Of a stretch of DNA of 64,000 nt, positions 7,801-15,255 are shown piece by piece. The number at the start of each line of letters is the position of its first letter. Position 1 is the stretch's first letter. The notes below the pieces were generated by a model. The model saw only the letters and a program-made list of their open reading frames with translations, made no database searches and was not told the origin of the DNA. Source of the stretch: Streptomyces lanatus (lineage in GTDB: Bacteria; Actinomycetota; Actinomycetes; Streptomycetales; Streptomycetaceae); the NCBI RefSeq assembly GCF_014655715.1, contig NZ_BNBM01000005.1, forward strand, positions 248,001 through 312,000. Direction: 5' to 3'. Both the position numbers and the translations under genes were made by a program.

Positions 7801-8291
7801 AGGTACGCCTGTGCCTGCGCCCCCTGGAGCACTCCGCCGGCGGCCGTGCTCGTGGGCCGGGCGACGGCGGAGAGGCGCCCGGTGACGAGTTGTTCCGCGA
7901 GGCCCGGCTCCTCCAGCGACGTCAGCGCGTCGCGCAGGGACCGCTCCAGGAAGTCCGCGGGGCGGCCGATCGCCCACAGGCCGAGGCCGGCGGCGGGCGC
8001 GTGGGCGCCGACCTGGAGTCGTATCCGCTCCGGTTCCACGGCGTACGAGATCACCCGGTACCCCGCGCTGTCCGTGCCTGGGAGCTCCGTGGGCGCGGCC
8101 AGCCGCATCTCCGTGAGGTCGTCCGGGTTGACCGACCGTTTGTAGGTGGACAGCGCGTACCAGCCGTCGCCGAGCCGGCGGACGTCGCCGTAGTACTTGG
8201 GTTTTGGCTTGGCGGTGCGGGACGACGTCCCGGCGGTGTCGACGCAGAGTCGTCGGACGGCCTCCGACATCTCCTCCAGCCAGCGCGCCAT
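4863..8291 (-). CDS. UPF1-like SF1 helicase fused to a PLD-type nuclease and zinc ribbon (type II Mokosh-like, MkoC)
   Basis: A 1142-residue protein. Walker A GPPGTGKT is at 176-183, followed by VLLVSGTNIAVDN; Walker B/motif II DVVLVDEA is at 599-606; late helicase motifs include GTAHRFQGREFDVVVLD and FNVGATRARRRVYVV. This order is the UPF1/Dna2-like (COG1112) superfamily 1 core. Residues ~250-570, between motifs Ia and II, form a long charged coiled-coil insertion. The C-terminus has a phospholipase-D fold with one HxK motif, TMHQKILVVDD, then GSLN (H1026, K1028), and a four-cysteine zinc ribbon (C1085, C1088, C1114, C1122). A COG1112 helicase plus PLD nuclease in one chain is the published layout of type II Mokosh anti-phage defence, which is inferred here from architecture only. 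GGAG eight bases upstream supports the start. Confidence 0.85.
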   Translation of the reverse strand: MARWLEEMSEAVRRLCVDTAGTSSRTAKPKPKYYGDVRRLGDGWYALSTYKRSVNPDDLTEMRLAAPTELPGTDSAGYRVISYAVEPERIRLQVGAHAPAAGLGLWAIGRPADFLERSLRDALTSLEEPGLAEQLVTGRLSAVARPTSTAAGGVLQGAQAQAYLACTTPGIRLVWGPPGTGKTTVLKRALDDLMTRGKRVLLVSGTNIAVDNALEGAIRTRIGLKPGEMVRVGTPHLASVAKDDRVSLPLLVRARLEEKENERAEAEAELIALRASPELSRLRDLDQLLSGYDPEAYADARRRIRNGALLDDLARQAEERQVPVAAATEAYEQAAAVTRERTAALEALAPQRAQLAEAARLQGVLDGMESETLQAQSAARRAEGELWEARRELDALEREKGVFARRRTKPRRTELGHHVAGLDTTWRRAAASALDAVRQYERQCGILRPQIRAARAAAHPVDEAELDRRADAVSAAREEEAAALVHRSAAQSELTQAVAELADAEERHPRPLPEDQPFIDAARRAGLPKLDNERGALRKETKPLIEEIEHLERRHEQLLKDLARLRAQAEPEIVRDAQVVATTLARTRINRAVAEGPYDVVLVDEAAAALVPEIVVAVAKAQETAVLLGDFCQLGAVKHEKTPTEPNLARWLIRDCFELVGIRSPDEALAHEGCAALLTTHRFGPDVAELVNRIAYGSDRADGPRLVSGVAARERDRDPEIVLITTDQLDDGGLGLARTPSKGKGRWWTAGSVISQALAERHRDQGESVGIVTPYNAQADITHDWLADQDSLHRSPAVEVGTAHRFQGREFDVVVLDLVEDGRRLGWTGRGSMQDPWDYARNGARLFNVGATRARRRVYVVAAWAAISQAKEGTVLAHVRDLATPGPNRRILGVRASQLLGLDESDIPQEFTPVHHEIWQAFDGHVRWDAIYDEQSYFPAALEAIDNARQSVWLWAPWYYKRLWEVLPHLYAARQRGVRVVAFVVEDADKGLQHQLHDPRTAEDAAHRLPELTAAVSQLVRIRTMHQKILVVDDRTTFLGSLNTLSTPTGGGARREIMVRFRGTRFARSLLEHEHAEAFSHPEQCPRCHVDMEVRKYRADAKNKGKSHYWAWACPQRQPAPCGAMREVYGEDARLVPKARRV

Positions 8292-8302
8292 TCATCGTCT
8301 CC

Positions 8303-8330
8303 GCTCACCTGACCGCCACGAGAGGTGAGC
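8303..8330. repeat. Inverted repeat upstream of the Mokosh-like gene
   Basis: GCTCACCT (8303-8310) and AGGTGAGC (8323-8330) are perfect 8-bp arms separated by 12 bases. They lie 12-39 bases upstream of the helicase ATG on its coding strand. It could be a repressor operator or a leader hairpin that limits expression. Confidence 0.5.
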
Positions 8331-8493
8331 ATGATCGACGCGGGGAGGGAGTGTCGTCCAGGGCGCATCGGGGCATGGGCGGCGCACGGTCGCGGGGTGG
8401 CCGGAAGCGATTGCGTTCATAAAGAACTCGCCTCTCGCACCAACCGTCACATCGCGGAAATACAGCAGCCCCGTTTCCGCCCCCACCTCCCCC

Positions 8494-8499
8494 TACCGT
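8494..8499 (+). promoter_or_regulatory. -10 element of the FUSC gene
   Basis: TACCGT fits TANNNT. A transcript starting ~7 bases downstream would begin near 8506 and include the AGGAG at 8558-8562 and the GTG at 8567. It overlaps an upstream in-frame GTG (8498), which argues against that start. Confidence 0.45.
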
Positions 8500-8566
8500 G
8501 GACACCACAGCCCGGCCACCGTCGCCCGAAGGCACCCACCCCCGCCCTCGCCCCGACAGGAGCCCC

Positions 8567-10465
8567 GTGTCCCGCCCCGCACGCCCGGTCCTCTCCCTTC
8601 CGCCCTGGCTCGCCCACACTCTGCGCACCCAGCGTGGTCCGGTTCCCTGGAGTGCCGTCACGCGTGGGGCGTTGGCCGCCGGGCCGCTGCTTCTCGTCGC
8701 CGTGCTAGCCGACCGCACCTCCCTCGGTGTCGTCGCCGCCATCGCCGCCATGCTCGCCGGTGTCAATGACCGTCCCGGCAGCCGCCGAGCGTCCGTCAGG
8801 CGGCTCGGGGTGCCCGCGATGGCGGGTGCGGCCGGGCTGTTCGTCGGGACGTATGCCGGGGAACACCTCGGGGCCGTACCGCTCACGCTGGTGCTGACCT
8901 GCCTCGGGCTGGTCGCCGGTGGCATCAGTGCCGTCGGGGCCGTGGCCTCCGGGGCCGGTACGCAGATTCTCGTCGCCGCTGCGATCGGGGCCGGGATGCC
9001 GTTGCCCGAGAGCGGGTGGATGCGGGCGGTCGCCTATCTCGGCGGGGCGGCGTGGCTGGTGGCGCTGCGGCTCGTGCCTCCCACGCCCGGGGCGCTCGTC
9101 GGGGACTTCCGGTTCGACGGGGAGCGGGACGCCGTGGCGGGGGTGTACGACGCCGTCGCCGAGCTGCTCGACGCCGTCGCCACACCGCACGCCAACGCCC
9201 GCCGCGTCGCCCTCACCGCCGCCCTCGATCACGCCCAGGACGCCCTCACCGGGCCCCGGCTGCGGCGGTTCGCCTCCTCGTCCGCCGAGCGGCGGCTGCA
9301 CGCGCAGTACGCCGCGGCCCTGCCGCTCGGCGAGGCCGCCACCGCGCTCGCCTGGGCCGGCGAGGCGGTGCCGGGACGCGCCTCCGAAGGGCCCCGGCGC
9401 CTCGCCGCCGCCGTGCGCGGCAACACCCACACCGGGCCCCTGCCCGCGCCGTCCCGCTCCGCGCCCGCCCTGCGCGCCCTCGACGACGCCCTGCTGCATG
9501 CCGCCGAGGCCTTCGACCGGGGGAGGGAGAACAGGGACCTGCACACTCGGCGCCGTAGCGTGAAAGATCTTGTCCGGGCCGTGTTCGGGGCCGGTGGCAG
9601 GGAGTACGGGCTGCGGGTCGGCCTCTGCTTCGGGGCCAGCGCCGGGATCGCCCAGGCCCTGCACCACGCCCAGTGGTACGGGCAGCACGAGCACTGGTAC
9701 TGGCTCCCGGCCACCGCCGTCTTCCTCGTCAAGCCCGACCTCGGGCCACTGGTGTCCAGGGTGCTGTGCCGGGCCGCCGGCACCGTGCTGGGGGCGCTGC
9801 TGTTCGCCGGGTTCGCGGCCGTGCTGCCCCGGCCGGAAGGGCTCATCGCGCTGGTCGCGCTCAGCGGGGCTCTGATTCCCGTCGCCACGCGGCACTTCGC
9901 CGCGCAGACCGCCGTCGTGACCGTCCTGGTGCTCGCCCTGGTGATGGTGGGCGGCGAGCCGCAGGCCTCCGTGAGCCGGATCGGGGAGACGCTGCTCGCG
10001 TGCGCGATCGTGCTCGTCGTCGGGCATCTGCCGATGCCGGGGCAGCGGGGCGGGGGTGTGCGGGCGCGGCTCGGTGCGGCGGGGCGGGCCGCGTACGGCT
10101 ATCTCGACCATGTCCTTCGTGAGTCCGACGGGGTCGCGCACGGCGGGGCCGATGCCCGTGCCCTGCGCTGGACCCTCCGCCGTGAGGCCTACCGGGCGCT
10201 CGCCGAGGCCCGTACCGCCATCGCCCTCGCCGCCGCCGAACTGCCCGCGCTCGCCCGGCACACGGAGGGCGCGGACGATGTCGTCGCCACCCTCGAACGG
10301 CTCGTCGACACGACGACCGCGTGCGCCGTCCACCTGGACGACTCGGGGCGGCTCACGCCCTGGCACCTCGCCGAGCTCAACGAGCTCCTCGATGAACTCG
10401 CCGAGGAGCGCGACCGGGTCGGGCTGCGGATCCCGGAGGCTCCTGAGGTGCCACTCGCCGGGTGA
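8567..10465 (+). CDS. FUSC-family (aromatic acid exporter-like) integral membrane protein
   Basis: A 632-residue inner-membrane protein with the two-half architecture of FUSC/YccS/AaeB proteins. An N-terminal set of about six hydrophobic segments (residues ~25-190) is followed by a cytoplasmic helical region (~195-340). A second membrane block follows (~355-500, opening REYGLRVGLCFGASAGIA and including HWYWLPATAVFLVKPD, the FUSC_2 signature), then a helical C-terminus. Relatives are thought to export aromatic acids or related compounds. I chose GTG 8567 because AGGAG lies four bases upstream and the likely -10 is at 8494; an in-frame GTG at 8498 would add 23 proline-rich residues. The gene is monocistronic and converges on the EEP gene. 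Confidence 0.85.
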   Translation: MSRPARPVLSLPPWLAHTLRTQRGPVPWSAVTRGALAAGPLLLVAVLADRTSLGVVAAIAAMLAGVNDRPGSRRASVRRLGVPAMAGAAGLFVGTYAGEHLGAVPLTLVLTCLGLVAGGISAVGAVASGAGTQILVAAAIGAGMPLPESGWMRAVAYLGGAAWLVALRLVPPTPGALVGDFRFDGERDAVAGVYDAVAELLDAVATPHANARRVALTAALDHAQDALTGPRLRRFASSSAERRLHAQYAAALPLGEAATALAWAGEAVPGRASEGPRRLAAAVRGNTHTGPLPAPSRSAPALRALDDALLHAAEAFDRGRENRDLHTRRRSVKDLVRAVFGAGGREYGLRVGLCFGASAGIAQALHHAQWYGQHEHWYWLPATAVFLVKPDLGPLVSRVLCRAAGTVLGALLFAGFAAVLPRPEGLIALVALSGALIPVATRHFAAQTAVVTVLVLALVMVGGEPQASVSRIGETLLACAIVLVVGHLPMPGQRGGGVRARLGAAGRAAYGYLDHVLRESDGVAHGGADARALRWTLRREAYRALAEARTAIALAAAELPALARHTEGADDVVATLERLVDTTTACAVHLDDSGRLTPWHLAELNELLDELAEERDRVGLRIPEAPEVPLAG

Positions 10466-10494
10466 TGCCGGAGCCGTATGGCTGCACGGGCCTC

Positions 10495-11436
10495 CTAGGC
10501 CTCGACCCGCACCCAGACCGGCGCGTGGTCCGAGCCCGCCTCGCCTCGTCGTCGCTGCGGATCCGGGCCTATCGACGGCAGTTCCGGCGCATCGGCCGCC
10601 CCCGTCCCCGCCGCTGTCACCCGGTGGACCAGGCGGTGGCTGCACAGTATGTGGTCGATCAGCTCACGGCGGCCGGAGTTGACGCGTGAGAAGCGCTGCT
10701 CGGCCGGGATCAGCGGTGCCACGTTCCACAGGCGGTGCGCGTCGCCCTTGTCCCGCACCTCGAAGCCGGGCGTGCCGATCTCCGAGCCGGGCGGGCCCAG
10801 CAGGATCTGGGTGGTCGCCGCCTGCACCTCGTCGTTCAGATCGCCGACGACCGCCACGTCCCGCTCGCGTCCGTCACCCGCCAGCAGCACGTCCGCCAGC
10901 GCGCGCAGCGCCGTCGCCTCGGCCGCCCGCCGGTAGAGGGCGTAGGCGCCGTAGCGGGCGCGTTCGCCCTCGTCGCGCGGGTTGAAGCGGTTGCCGGGGT
11001 AGGACAGCAGTTTCGACTTGAGATGGGCGACCGCCACGCGCAGCGGTTCCGTCCCCGTCTCCACCGCCAGGAAGCCACGGCCCGACTGTGTCACCGTGCC
11101 ACCCGTGTCGTCCGTCTGCACCGGGATCAGCTTCTCCGGGAAGGCGGATGTGTCGTGCAGGACACGCAGCGGCGTGCGGCTGAGGAAGCCGACGCGTATG
11201 CCCCGGCCGTCCGGGTGTTCGGAGAGCGCGACGTGCCAGTCGCCGGGCAGCAGTCCGACCAGATCCCGCAGGGCCTCCGGGTCCCCGACCTCCTGCACGC
11301 CGAGCAGCGCCGGGTCGAGACCGGTGACGACCGCCGCCAGCGCCGCGAGCTTCGTCTCGTACGTCGCCTTGTCCTTGGGGCCGAACTCGCCGCCGGGCCG
11401 GTAGAGGTTCTCCAGGTTCCAGGTGCCGAGGATCAT
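10495..11436 (-). CDS. Endonuclease/exonuclease/phosphatase (EEP) family hydrolase
   Basis: A 313-residue metal-dependent hydrolase with the full EEP motif set in order: GTWNLENL (N10-region metal shell), GVQEVGD (catalytic Glu), AHLKSKLLSYPGNRF (with the motif histidine), VVGDLND (Asp/Asn pair), ELIDHILCS, and the terminal GSDHAPVW (catalytic Asp-His). EEP enzymes cleave phosphodiester or phosphomonoester bonds in nucleic acids, lipids or nucleotides; the substrate here is not evident. No signal peptide is seen, so it is probably cytoplasmic. The start (ATG 11436) sits directly before the first beta strand. The gene is divergent from the amidohydrolase and convergent with FUSC. Confidence 0.9.
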   Translation of the reverse strand: MILGTWNLENLYRPGGEFGPKDKATYETKLAALAAVVTGLDPALLGVQEVGDPEALRDLVGLLPGDWHVALSEHPDGRGIRVGFLSRTPLRVLHDTSAFPEKLIPVQTDDTGGTVTQSGRGFLAVETGTEPLRVAVAHLKSKLLSYPGNRFNPRDEGERARYGAYALYRRAAEATALRALADVLLAGDGRERDVAVVGDLNDEVQAATTQILLGPPGSEIGTPGFEVRDKGDAHRLWNVAPLIPAEQRFSRVNSGRRELIDHILCSHRLVHRVTAAGTGAADAPELPSIGPDPQRRRGEAGSDHAPVWVRVEA

Positions 11437-11556
11437 GCCGGGCTCCTTCCAGAAGCCGGGGGCCGTGACGTGGCCAGCCTGCCCGCGCGCCGGGCCCGTG
11501 CGACAGACCCCCGACCGGATGCGCGGTTCACCTCACGCGACCCGACGACCACGTCG

Positions 11557-11562
11557 TACGTT
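11557..11562 (+). promoter_or_regulatory. -10 element of the amidohydrolase gene
   Basis: TACGTT is at exactly -12 to -7 relative to ATG 11569, with no Shine-Dalgarno in between, which is the leaderless pattern. It fixes the start at 11569 although the reading frame is open for another 830 bases upstream. Confidence 0.6.
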
Positions 11563-11568
11563 GGCGTG

Positions 11569-12933
11569 ATGACGCCTTCTCCCGCAGAAGCTGCCGCCGA
11601 CCTCATCATCACCGGATGCACCGTCCTCGTGCACGACGATCAAGAGGGGATCGGGTTCGAGGAGAACGCCGCGATCGTCGTGCACGGCGGGGTCATCGAG
11701 TCCGTCACGGCCGCCGGCGCGGTGCGCGGGCGGGCCGCCGTCGAGCGGATCGACGCCGGCGGGCAGGTCGCGCTTCCCGGGCTCGTCAACTGCCATACCC
11801 ACGCCCCGATGGTCACCCTGCGCGGTGTCGCCGAGGACCTGCCCATCGAGGAGTGGTTCAACGACGTCGTGTGGCCGATCGAGTCCAACCTCACGGAGCG
11901 GGACGTGGAGTTGGGGGCACGGCTGGCCTGCGCCGAGATGATCCGTGGCGGCGTGACCTGCTTCGCCGACCACTACTTCTCCATGGACGCCGTGGCCGCC
12001 GTGGTCGAGGAGTGCGGGATGCGGGCGCATCTGGGCGAGGCATTCTTCTCCTCCCAGGGGGCTCAAGGGCGTGAGCGGTCACTGGAGTTCGCGCTACGGC
12101 ATCGCGGTGGCGCCGGCGGCCGTATCACCACCGCCCTCGCCCCGCACGCCCCCTACACCGTCGACGACGCCGACCTCGCCGCCACCGCAGACCTCGCCCG
12201 CGAGCACGGCCTGCCCGTCCATCTGCACGCCGCCGAGAACCGCGACCAGGCCGAGACCAGCCTCGCCCGGCACGGCGTCACCCCCATCGAGGTCCTGCGG
12301 CGCACCGGCATCCTCGACACCGACGTCCTCATCGCGCACGGCACCGGCATCCTCGACCGCGACCTGCCGATTCTGCGGGACGCCTCCGGCCGCGTCGCCG
12401 TCGCCACCGCCCCCCGCGGCTACCTCAAGTTCGCCTGGCCCACCACGACACCCGTACGCGCCCTGCACGACATCGGCATCCCCGTCGGCCTCGCCACCGA
12501 CGGAGCCGCCTCCAACAACACCCTCGACGTCTGGGAGTCGATGACCCTCACCGCCCTCATCCAGAAGTCGACCACCGGCGACCCCCGCTGGCTGACGTCC
12601 CGTCAAGCCCTGCACCACGCCACACTCCAGAGCGCCCGCGCGATCGGCCTCGGCGACAGCCTCGGCACCCTCGCACCCGGCCGACGCGCCGACATCATCC
12701 TGATCGACCTCACCGGCCCGCACACCCAGCCCGTGCACGACCTCGCCGCGACCCTCGTGCACAGCGCCCGCTCCTCCGACGTACGGACGACGATCGTGGA
12801 CGGGCGGGTGCTGATGCGGGACCGGGAGCTGTTGACGATCGATGTGCCGGGAGTCGTACGGGAGTTGGGGGAGCGGATGCCGGCACTCCTGGACCGCGGT
12901 CACGGCCGGCGGATCCAGGACTACGACACCTGA
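11569..12933 (+). CDS. Amidohydrolase of the MtaD/TrzN/AtzB group (probable deaminase)
   Basis: A 454-residue metal-dependent hydrolase of the amidohydrolase superfamily. The metal-binding NCHTHAP (HxH) is at ~69-75, the later histidine in LPVHLHAAENRDQ, then LIAHGTGIL, and the catalytic aspartate in LATDGAASNNTLDVWE. The C-terminal GLGDSLGTLAPGRRADIILID is the typical composite beta-domain end. The TDGAASNN form and the WPIESNLTERDV segment are characteristic of the S-adenosylhomocysteine/methylthioadenosine/guanine deaminase-triazine hydrolase branch, so an aminated nucleoside or heterocycle is the likely substrate. It is followed 22 bases downstream by the P450 gene, which has its own promoter. 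The product is cytoplasmic. Confidence 0.88.
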   Translation: MTPSPAEAAADLIITGCTVLVHDDQEGIGFEENAAIVVHGGVIESVTAAGAVRGRAAVERIDAGGQVALPGLVNCHTHAPMVTLRGVAEDLPIEEWFNDVVWPIESNLTERDVELGARLACAEMIRGGVTCFADHYFSMDAVAAVVEECGMRAHLGEAFFSSQGAQGRERSLEFALRHRGGAGGRITTALAPHAPYTVDDADLAATADLAREHGLPVHLHAAENRDQAETSLARHGVTPIEVLRRTGILDTDVLIAHGTGILDRDLPILRDASGRVAVATAPRGYLKFAWPTTTPVRALHDIGIPVGLATDGAASNNTLDVWESMTLTALIQKSTTGDPRWLTSRQALHHATLQSARAIGLGDSLGTLAPGRRADIILIDLTGPHTQPVHDLAATLVHSARSSDVRTTIVDGRVLMRDRELLTIDVPGVVRELGERMPALLDRGHGRRIQDYDT

Positions 12934-12942
12934 GACCGCCCC

Positions 12943-12948
12943 TAGGCT
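12943..12948 (+). promoter_or_regulatory. -10 element of the P450 gene
   Basis: TAGGCT ends seven bases before ATG 12956, again the leaderless arrangement. It lies immediately downstream of the amidohydrolase stop codon (12931-12933), so the P450 can be transcribed independently. Confidence 0.55.
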
Positions 12949-12955
12949 GATCCCC

Positions 12956-14137
12956 ATGGATCCCGCCGACGGCCTCATCGACCACCCCCACGACGCGTAC
13001 CGGCGCCTTCGCGACACCGCGCCGGTGCACCGCATCGCCGGCACCGACGGCAACCCGGCCTGGGTCGTCACCCGGTACCAGGACGTGCGCGAGGCACTGA
13101 CCGACCCGCGGCTGTCCGTGGACAAGCGGCACGCGAAGGAGGGCAATTACCAGGGCCTGTCGCTGCCGCCCGCGCTGGACGCCAACCTCCTCAACATGGA
13201 GGCGCCCGACCACACCCGCGTCCGCCGACTGGTCGTGCGGGCGTTCACCGCGCGCCGCGTGGAGCAACTGCGCGCCCCCATCCGCGAGACCGCCGACCGG
13301 CTGCTCGACGCCCTCGGCCCGCACGGCACCACCGACCTGATCGCCTCCTACGCGGCGCCCCTGCCCATCACCGTCATCTGCGACCTGCTCGGTATCCCGG
13401 ACCGGCACCGGCGTGACTTCCGGGTCTGGACCGACACCCTCGTCGCACCCGACCCGGCCCGTCCGCAGGACGCGAAGGCGGCGGTCGCCGCCATGCTCGG
13501 CTTCTTCGGCGAACTCCTCGCCGACAAACGCCAGGAACCCGCCGACGACCTGCTCTCCGACCTCATCGCCGTCCGCGACGAGGGCGACCGGCTGAGTGAG
13601 GACGAGTTGATGTCCCTCGCCTTCCTCATCCTCTTCGCCGGGTACGAGAACACCGTGCAGCTCATCGGGAACGCCGTGGCGGCGCTGCTCCAGCACCCCG
13701 AGCAGCTCGCCGCCCTGCGTGCGGACCCCGCGCGGCTTCCGGCCGCCGTGGAGGAGTTCGCCCGCTTCGAAGGGCCCGCGCTGCTCGCCATCCGCCGCTT
13801 TCCCACCGAGGACGTGACCCTCGGCGGCGTCACCGTCCCGGCGGGCGAGACCGTCCTGCTCTCCCTGGCCGCCGCCAACCGCGACCCCGCCCGCTTCCCC
13901 GAGCCCGACCGCCTCGACCTCTCCCGGGACGCCTCCGGACATCTCGCCCTCGGCCATGGCATCCACTACTGCCTCGGCGCCCCGCTGGCCCGCGCGGAGA
14001 CCGAGATCGCCCTGGCCGCGCTGCTGGAACGGTTCCCGTATCTCGCCCTCGCGGACGAGGACCTCCGGTGGCGTCGCTCGCTGCGCGCCCGTGGTCTGCT
14101 CAGCCTGCCGTTGTCGTACGCCGAGAAAAACTCCTGA
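12956..14137 (+). CDS. Cytochrome P450 (bacterial class I)
   Basis: A 393-residue soluble P450 monooxygenase. Visible motifs are the C-helix DHTRVRRLVVRAFTARRVE, the I-helix oxygen-activation motif LFAGYENT, a substrate-recognition/K-helix region VEEFARFEGPALLAIRRF, and the haem-binding loop ALGHGIHYCLGAPLARAE with the cysteine thiolate. The haem loop begins Leu-Gly where most family members have Phe-Gly. The K-helix E-x-x-R (EEFARF) is a slightly weak match but present. Electrons should come from a ferredoxin and reductase, neither of which is adjacent. The nearby amidohydrolase is not an obvious partner, so the substrate cannot be inferred. The start is set by the -10 at 12943. Confidence 0.92.
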   Translation: MDPADGLIDHPHDAYRRLRDTAPVHRIAGTDGNPAWVVTRYQDVREALTDPRLSVDKRHAKEGNYQGLSLPPALDANLLNMEAPDHTRVRRLVVRAFTARRVEQLRAPIRETADRLLDALGPHGTTDLIASYAAPLPITVICDLLGIPDRHRRDFRVWTDTLVAPDPARPQDAKAAVAAMLGFFGELLADKRQEPADDLLSDLIAVRDEGDRLSEDELMSLAFLILFAGYENTVQLIGNAVAALLQHPEQLAALRADPARLPAAVEEFARFEGPALLAIRRFPTEDVTLGGVTVPAGETVLLSLAAANRDPARFPEPDRLDLSRDASGHLALGHGIHYCLGAPLARAETEIALAALLERFPYLALADEDLRWRRSLRARGLLSLPLSYAEKNS

Positions 14138-14219
14138 GTTTTCTTCCGGCCCGGCGATGAGTTCCGCCCCTCCCGCCGGTCACCACCCGGAACGGACCGT
14201 CGTATCAGGAGGGGCGCCC

Positions 14220-14909
14220 ATGTCGCTTCCGGAGATCGTCTCGCGTGCGCGGTGGCGCGCGGCGCGTGAGGAACTGCTGGTCAAGGAGAAGGCGGCCACA
14301 CGCGCGCGTGACGCCCTCAATGCCGAGCGGCGCGGGCTGCCCATGGTCGAGGTCGAGGAGGAGTACATCTTCGAGGGCGGCGACGGCAAGGCCACGCTGC
14401 TCGACCTCTTCGAGGGGCGGCAGCAACTCGTCGTCTATCACTTCATGTTCGCGCCGGAGTGGGACGCCGGGTGCCGCAGCTGCTCCGGGTTCCTGGATCA
14501 GATCGGGCACCTGGCGCATCTGAAGGCACGCGGGACGACGCTCGTGGCTGTGTCCCGGGCGCCGTTCACGAAGATCCTGCCGTTCAAGGCGCGGATGGGG
14601 TGGACGCTGCCCTGGTACTCGTCGTACGGCACCGACTTCAACCGGGACTTCGAGGTGACCCTGGAGCACGAGGGCGAGCCGGTGGAGCGGCCCGGCGTCA
14701 GCTGCTTCCTGCGGGACCGGGACCGGGTCTTCCACACCTACTCGACCTATGAGCGCGGCCTGGACGGGCTGGGCTCCACCACCGGGTTCCTGGATCTCAC
14801 CGCGCTGGGCCGGCAGGAGGAGTGGGAGGAACCCAAGGGGCGCGCGTCGGCCCTTGGGGCGCCTGCGGGCAGTGAGCGGGTGCGGTATCACGACGAGTAC
14901 GAGGAGTGA
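14220..14909 (+). CDS. DUF899-family thioredoxin-fold protein
   Basis: A 229-residue protein of the DUF899 family (thioredoxin-like fold, sometimes annotated as predicted dithiol-disulfide oxidoreductase). Characteristic blocks are the N-terminal RWRAAREELLVKEKA helix, GLPMVEVEEEYIFEG, LVVYHFMFAPEWDAGCRSCS with a C-x-x-C at the expected active-site position, LVAVSRAPFTKILPFKARM and YHDEYEE at the end. The start has AGGAGGGG five bases upstream; a longer in-frame reading exists but lacks a ribosome site and overlaps the P450. The function of the family is not established; a redox role is inferred from the fold and the CxxC. Confidence 0.9.
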   Translation: MSLPEIVSRARWRAAREELLVKEKAATRARDALNAERRGLPMVEVEEEYIFEGGDGKATLLDLFEGRQQLVVYHFMFAPEWDAGCRSCSGFLDQIGHLAHLKARGTTLVAVSRAPFTKILPFKARMGWTLPWYSSYGTDFNRDFEVTLEHEGEPVERPGVSCFLRDRDRVFHTYSTYERGLDGLGSTTGFLDLTALGRQEEWEEPKGRASALGAPAGSERVRYHDEYEE

Positions 14910-14936
14910 CACGGAGGGTCATGGCTGATCATCGAG

Positions 14937-14958
14937 GGTGAGTGGGTGCTCACTCACC
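14937..14958. promoter_or_regulatory. Perfect palindrome GGTGAGTG-N6-CACTCACC
   Basis: The 8-bp arms are exact with a six-base spacer. TGAGTG-N6-CACTCA is the common shape of TetR-family operators in actinobacteria. It lies between the DUF899 gene (stop 14909) and the small gene at 15063, about 105 bases upstream of the latter. No TetR gene is in the window nearby. It could instead be a DUF899 terminator hairpin, but no T-tract follows. Confidence 0.5.
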
Positions 14959-15062
14959 GCGTTGAATCCGTGTCAACTACGTCTCAGTCCCGTCACCGAG
15001 CGAGGCGATTCACCTCCGGCAGGCGTTAACTCCTACAAGTACGACGCTTATCGGAGGTCAGG

Positions 15063-15248
15063 ATGGTGAACGGGCGAACAGTGCTCGAACGCTTTCCCGC
15101 GGGTGGGCCGCGGGGATCGTGGCCGGCGGAGGAGTTCGCGGCCGCGCGGCGCATGGAAGGGCTGCCCGCCGAGGTCGTCATGGACCTCGCGACGGACGCG
15201 TTCCTGGTGATCGTGCGCGGCGACGGCGCGGCCGACGCCGCCGCGTGA
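15063..15248 (+). CDS. Small uncharacterised protein (61 aa)
   Basis: A 61-residue protein preceded by GGAGG six bases upstream of ATG 15063, so it is very probably translated. It shows an amphipathic helix (PAEEFAAARRMEGLPAEVVM) followed by a hydrophobic strand (DAFLVIVRG) and an acidic Ala-rich end. It has no signal peptide, cysteines or transmembrane segment. It converges on the ABC exporter gene with only seven bases between the stops. I do not recognise a family; a regulatory or exported peptide role is possible but nothing shows it. Confidence 0.65.
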   Translation: MVNGRTVLERFPAGGPRGSWPAEEFAAARRMEGLPAEVVMDLATDAFLVIVRGDGAADAAA

Positions 15249-15255
15249 GCGTCGG

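Noticed and set aside
10735..11568. N-terminal extension of the amidohydrolase by ~280 codons
   Set aside because: It is antisense to the EEP hydrolase; a leaderless -10 sits exactly before ATG 11569.
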